Part shown: piece after piece, positions 7,590-7,642 of the stretch | Numbering within the stretch: the stretch's first letter is position 1 | Layout: every line of letters starts with the position of its first letter | Assembly: GCA_035688305.1 (NCBI GenBank) | Contig: DASSNC010000066.1 | Coordinates: forward strand, 1 to 7,642 | Direction: 5' to 3' | DNA: 7,642 nucleotides | DNA from: 66-474 sp035688305 | GTDB taxonomy: Bacteria; Pseudomonadota; Gammaproteobacteria; Xanthomonadales; Rhodanobacteraceae | Notes under the pieces: model-generated | Databases searched by the model: none | The model's input: the letters and a program-made list of their open reading frames with translations, nothing else | What the model was told of the DNA's origin: nothing | Position numbers and translations under genes: made by a program

Positions 7590-7638
7590 TGTAGGAGCGC
7601 GCCCGCACGCGATGGTCGCCTGCAGGCGGGCTCCTACA
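7590..7638. repeat. REP-like palindrome with GTAG foot, downstream of sdhA
   Basis: The arms TGTAGGAGC-GCGC-CCGC (7590-7606) and GCGGGCTCCTACA (7626-7638) pair over 13 bases, with a four-base GCGC bulge on the left arm. They enclose a 19-base loop region. The foot GTAG(GAGC) and imperfect palindromic shape are those of REP sequences of the GTAG group, best known from Stenotrophomonas (SMAG elements) and Pseudomonas, which are mobilised by TnpA-REP (RAYT) transposases. It starts 8 bases after the sdhA stop and may extend into a larger paired element beyond the window. Family membership is inferred from the sequence pattern; only one copy is present here. Confidence 0.75.
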
Positions 7639-7642
7639 ACCA

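Overview
The window is a GC-rich chromosomal stretch from a gammaproteobacterium, most likely of the order Xanthomonadales (a Rhodanobacter, Dyella or Stenotrophomonas-like relative). This placement is inferred from the strong G/C bias at third codon positions, a YgfZ gene next to an sdhCDA operon, and a GTAG-footed REP-like palindrome at the right end. No database search was run. It is mostly housekeeping sequence. I see no prophage, transposase, CRISPR array, tRNA or rRNA.

Left part (1-2784). The 3' two thirds of tcdA (tRNA t6A cyclising dehydratase) runs rightwards and meets a leftward TatD-family hydrolase (YjjV type) head-on, with a gap of only three bases. A short divergent spacer follows. 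Then come two rightward lipoprotein genes, each carrying a glycine-zipper domain of the 17-kDa surface antigen type. They look like a diverged tandem duplication in one operon. A strong hairpin at 2759-2784 closes this operon and also the leftward gene on the other side.

Middle part (2785-4510). A small exported SleB-type cell wall hydrolase is read leftwards. Upstream of it lie about 350 bases with no gene I can support, and then ygfZ, also leftwards. YgfZ is a folate-binding protein that supports iron-sulfur enzymes.

Right part (4511-7642). Divergent from ygfZ is a 56-residue DUF1674 protein, the bacterial form of succinate dehydrogenase assembly factor 4 (SdhAF4). After a spacer with a GC-rich hairpin and a possible second promoter come sdhC, sdhD and sdhA, the two membrane anchors and the flavoprotein of respiratory complex II. 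sdhC and sdhD overlap by four bases. sdhB is presumably just past the window. A REP-like inverted repeat begins 8 bases after the sdhA stop, on the side where sdhB is expected.

YgfZ (Fe-S enzyme maintenance), SdhAF4 (chaperone of flavinylated SdhA) and SdhCDA form a plausible complex II synthesis-and-assembly neighbourhood. This is the most coherent functional theme of the window. The components belong to known families. I found no convincing evidence for a wholly undescribed system.
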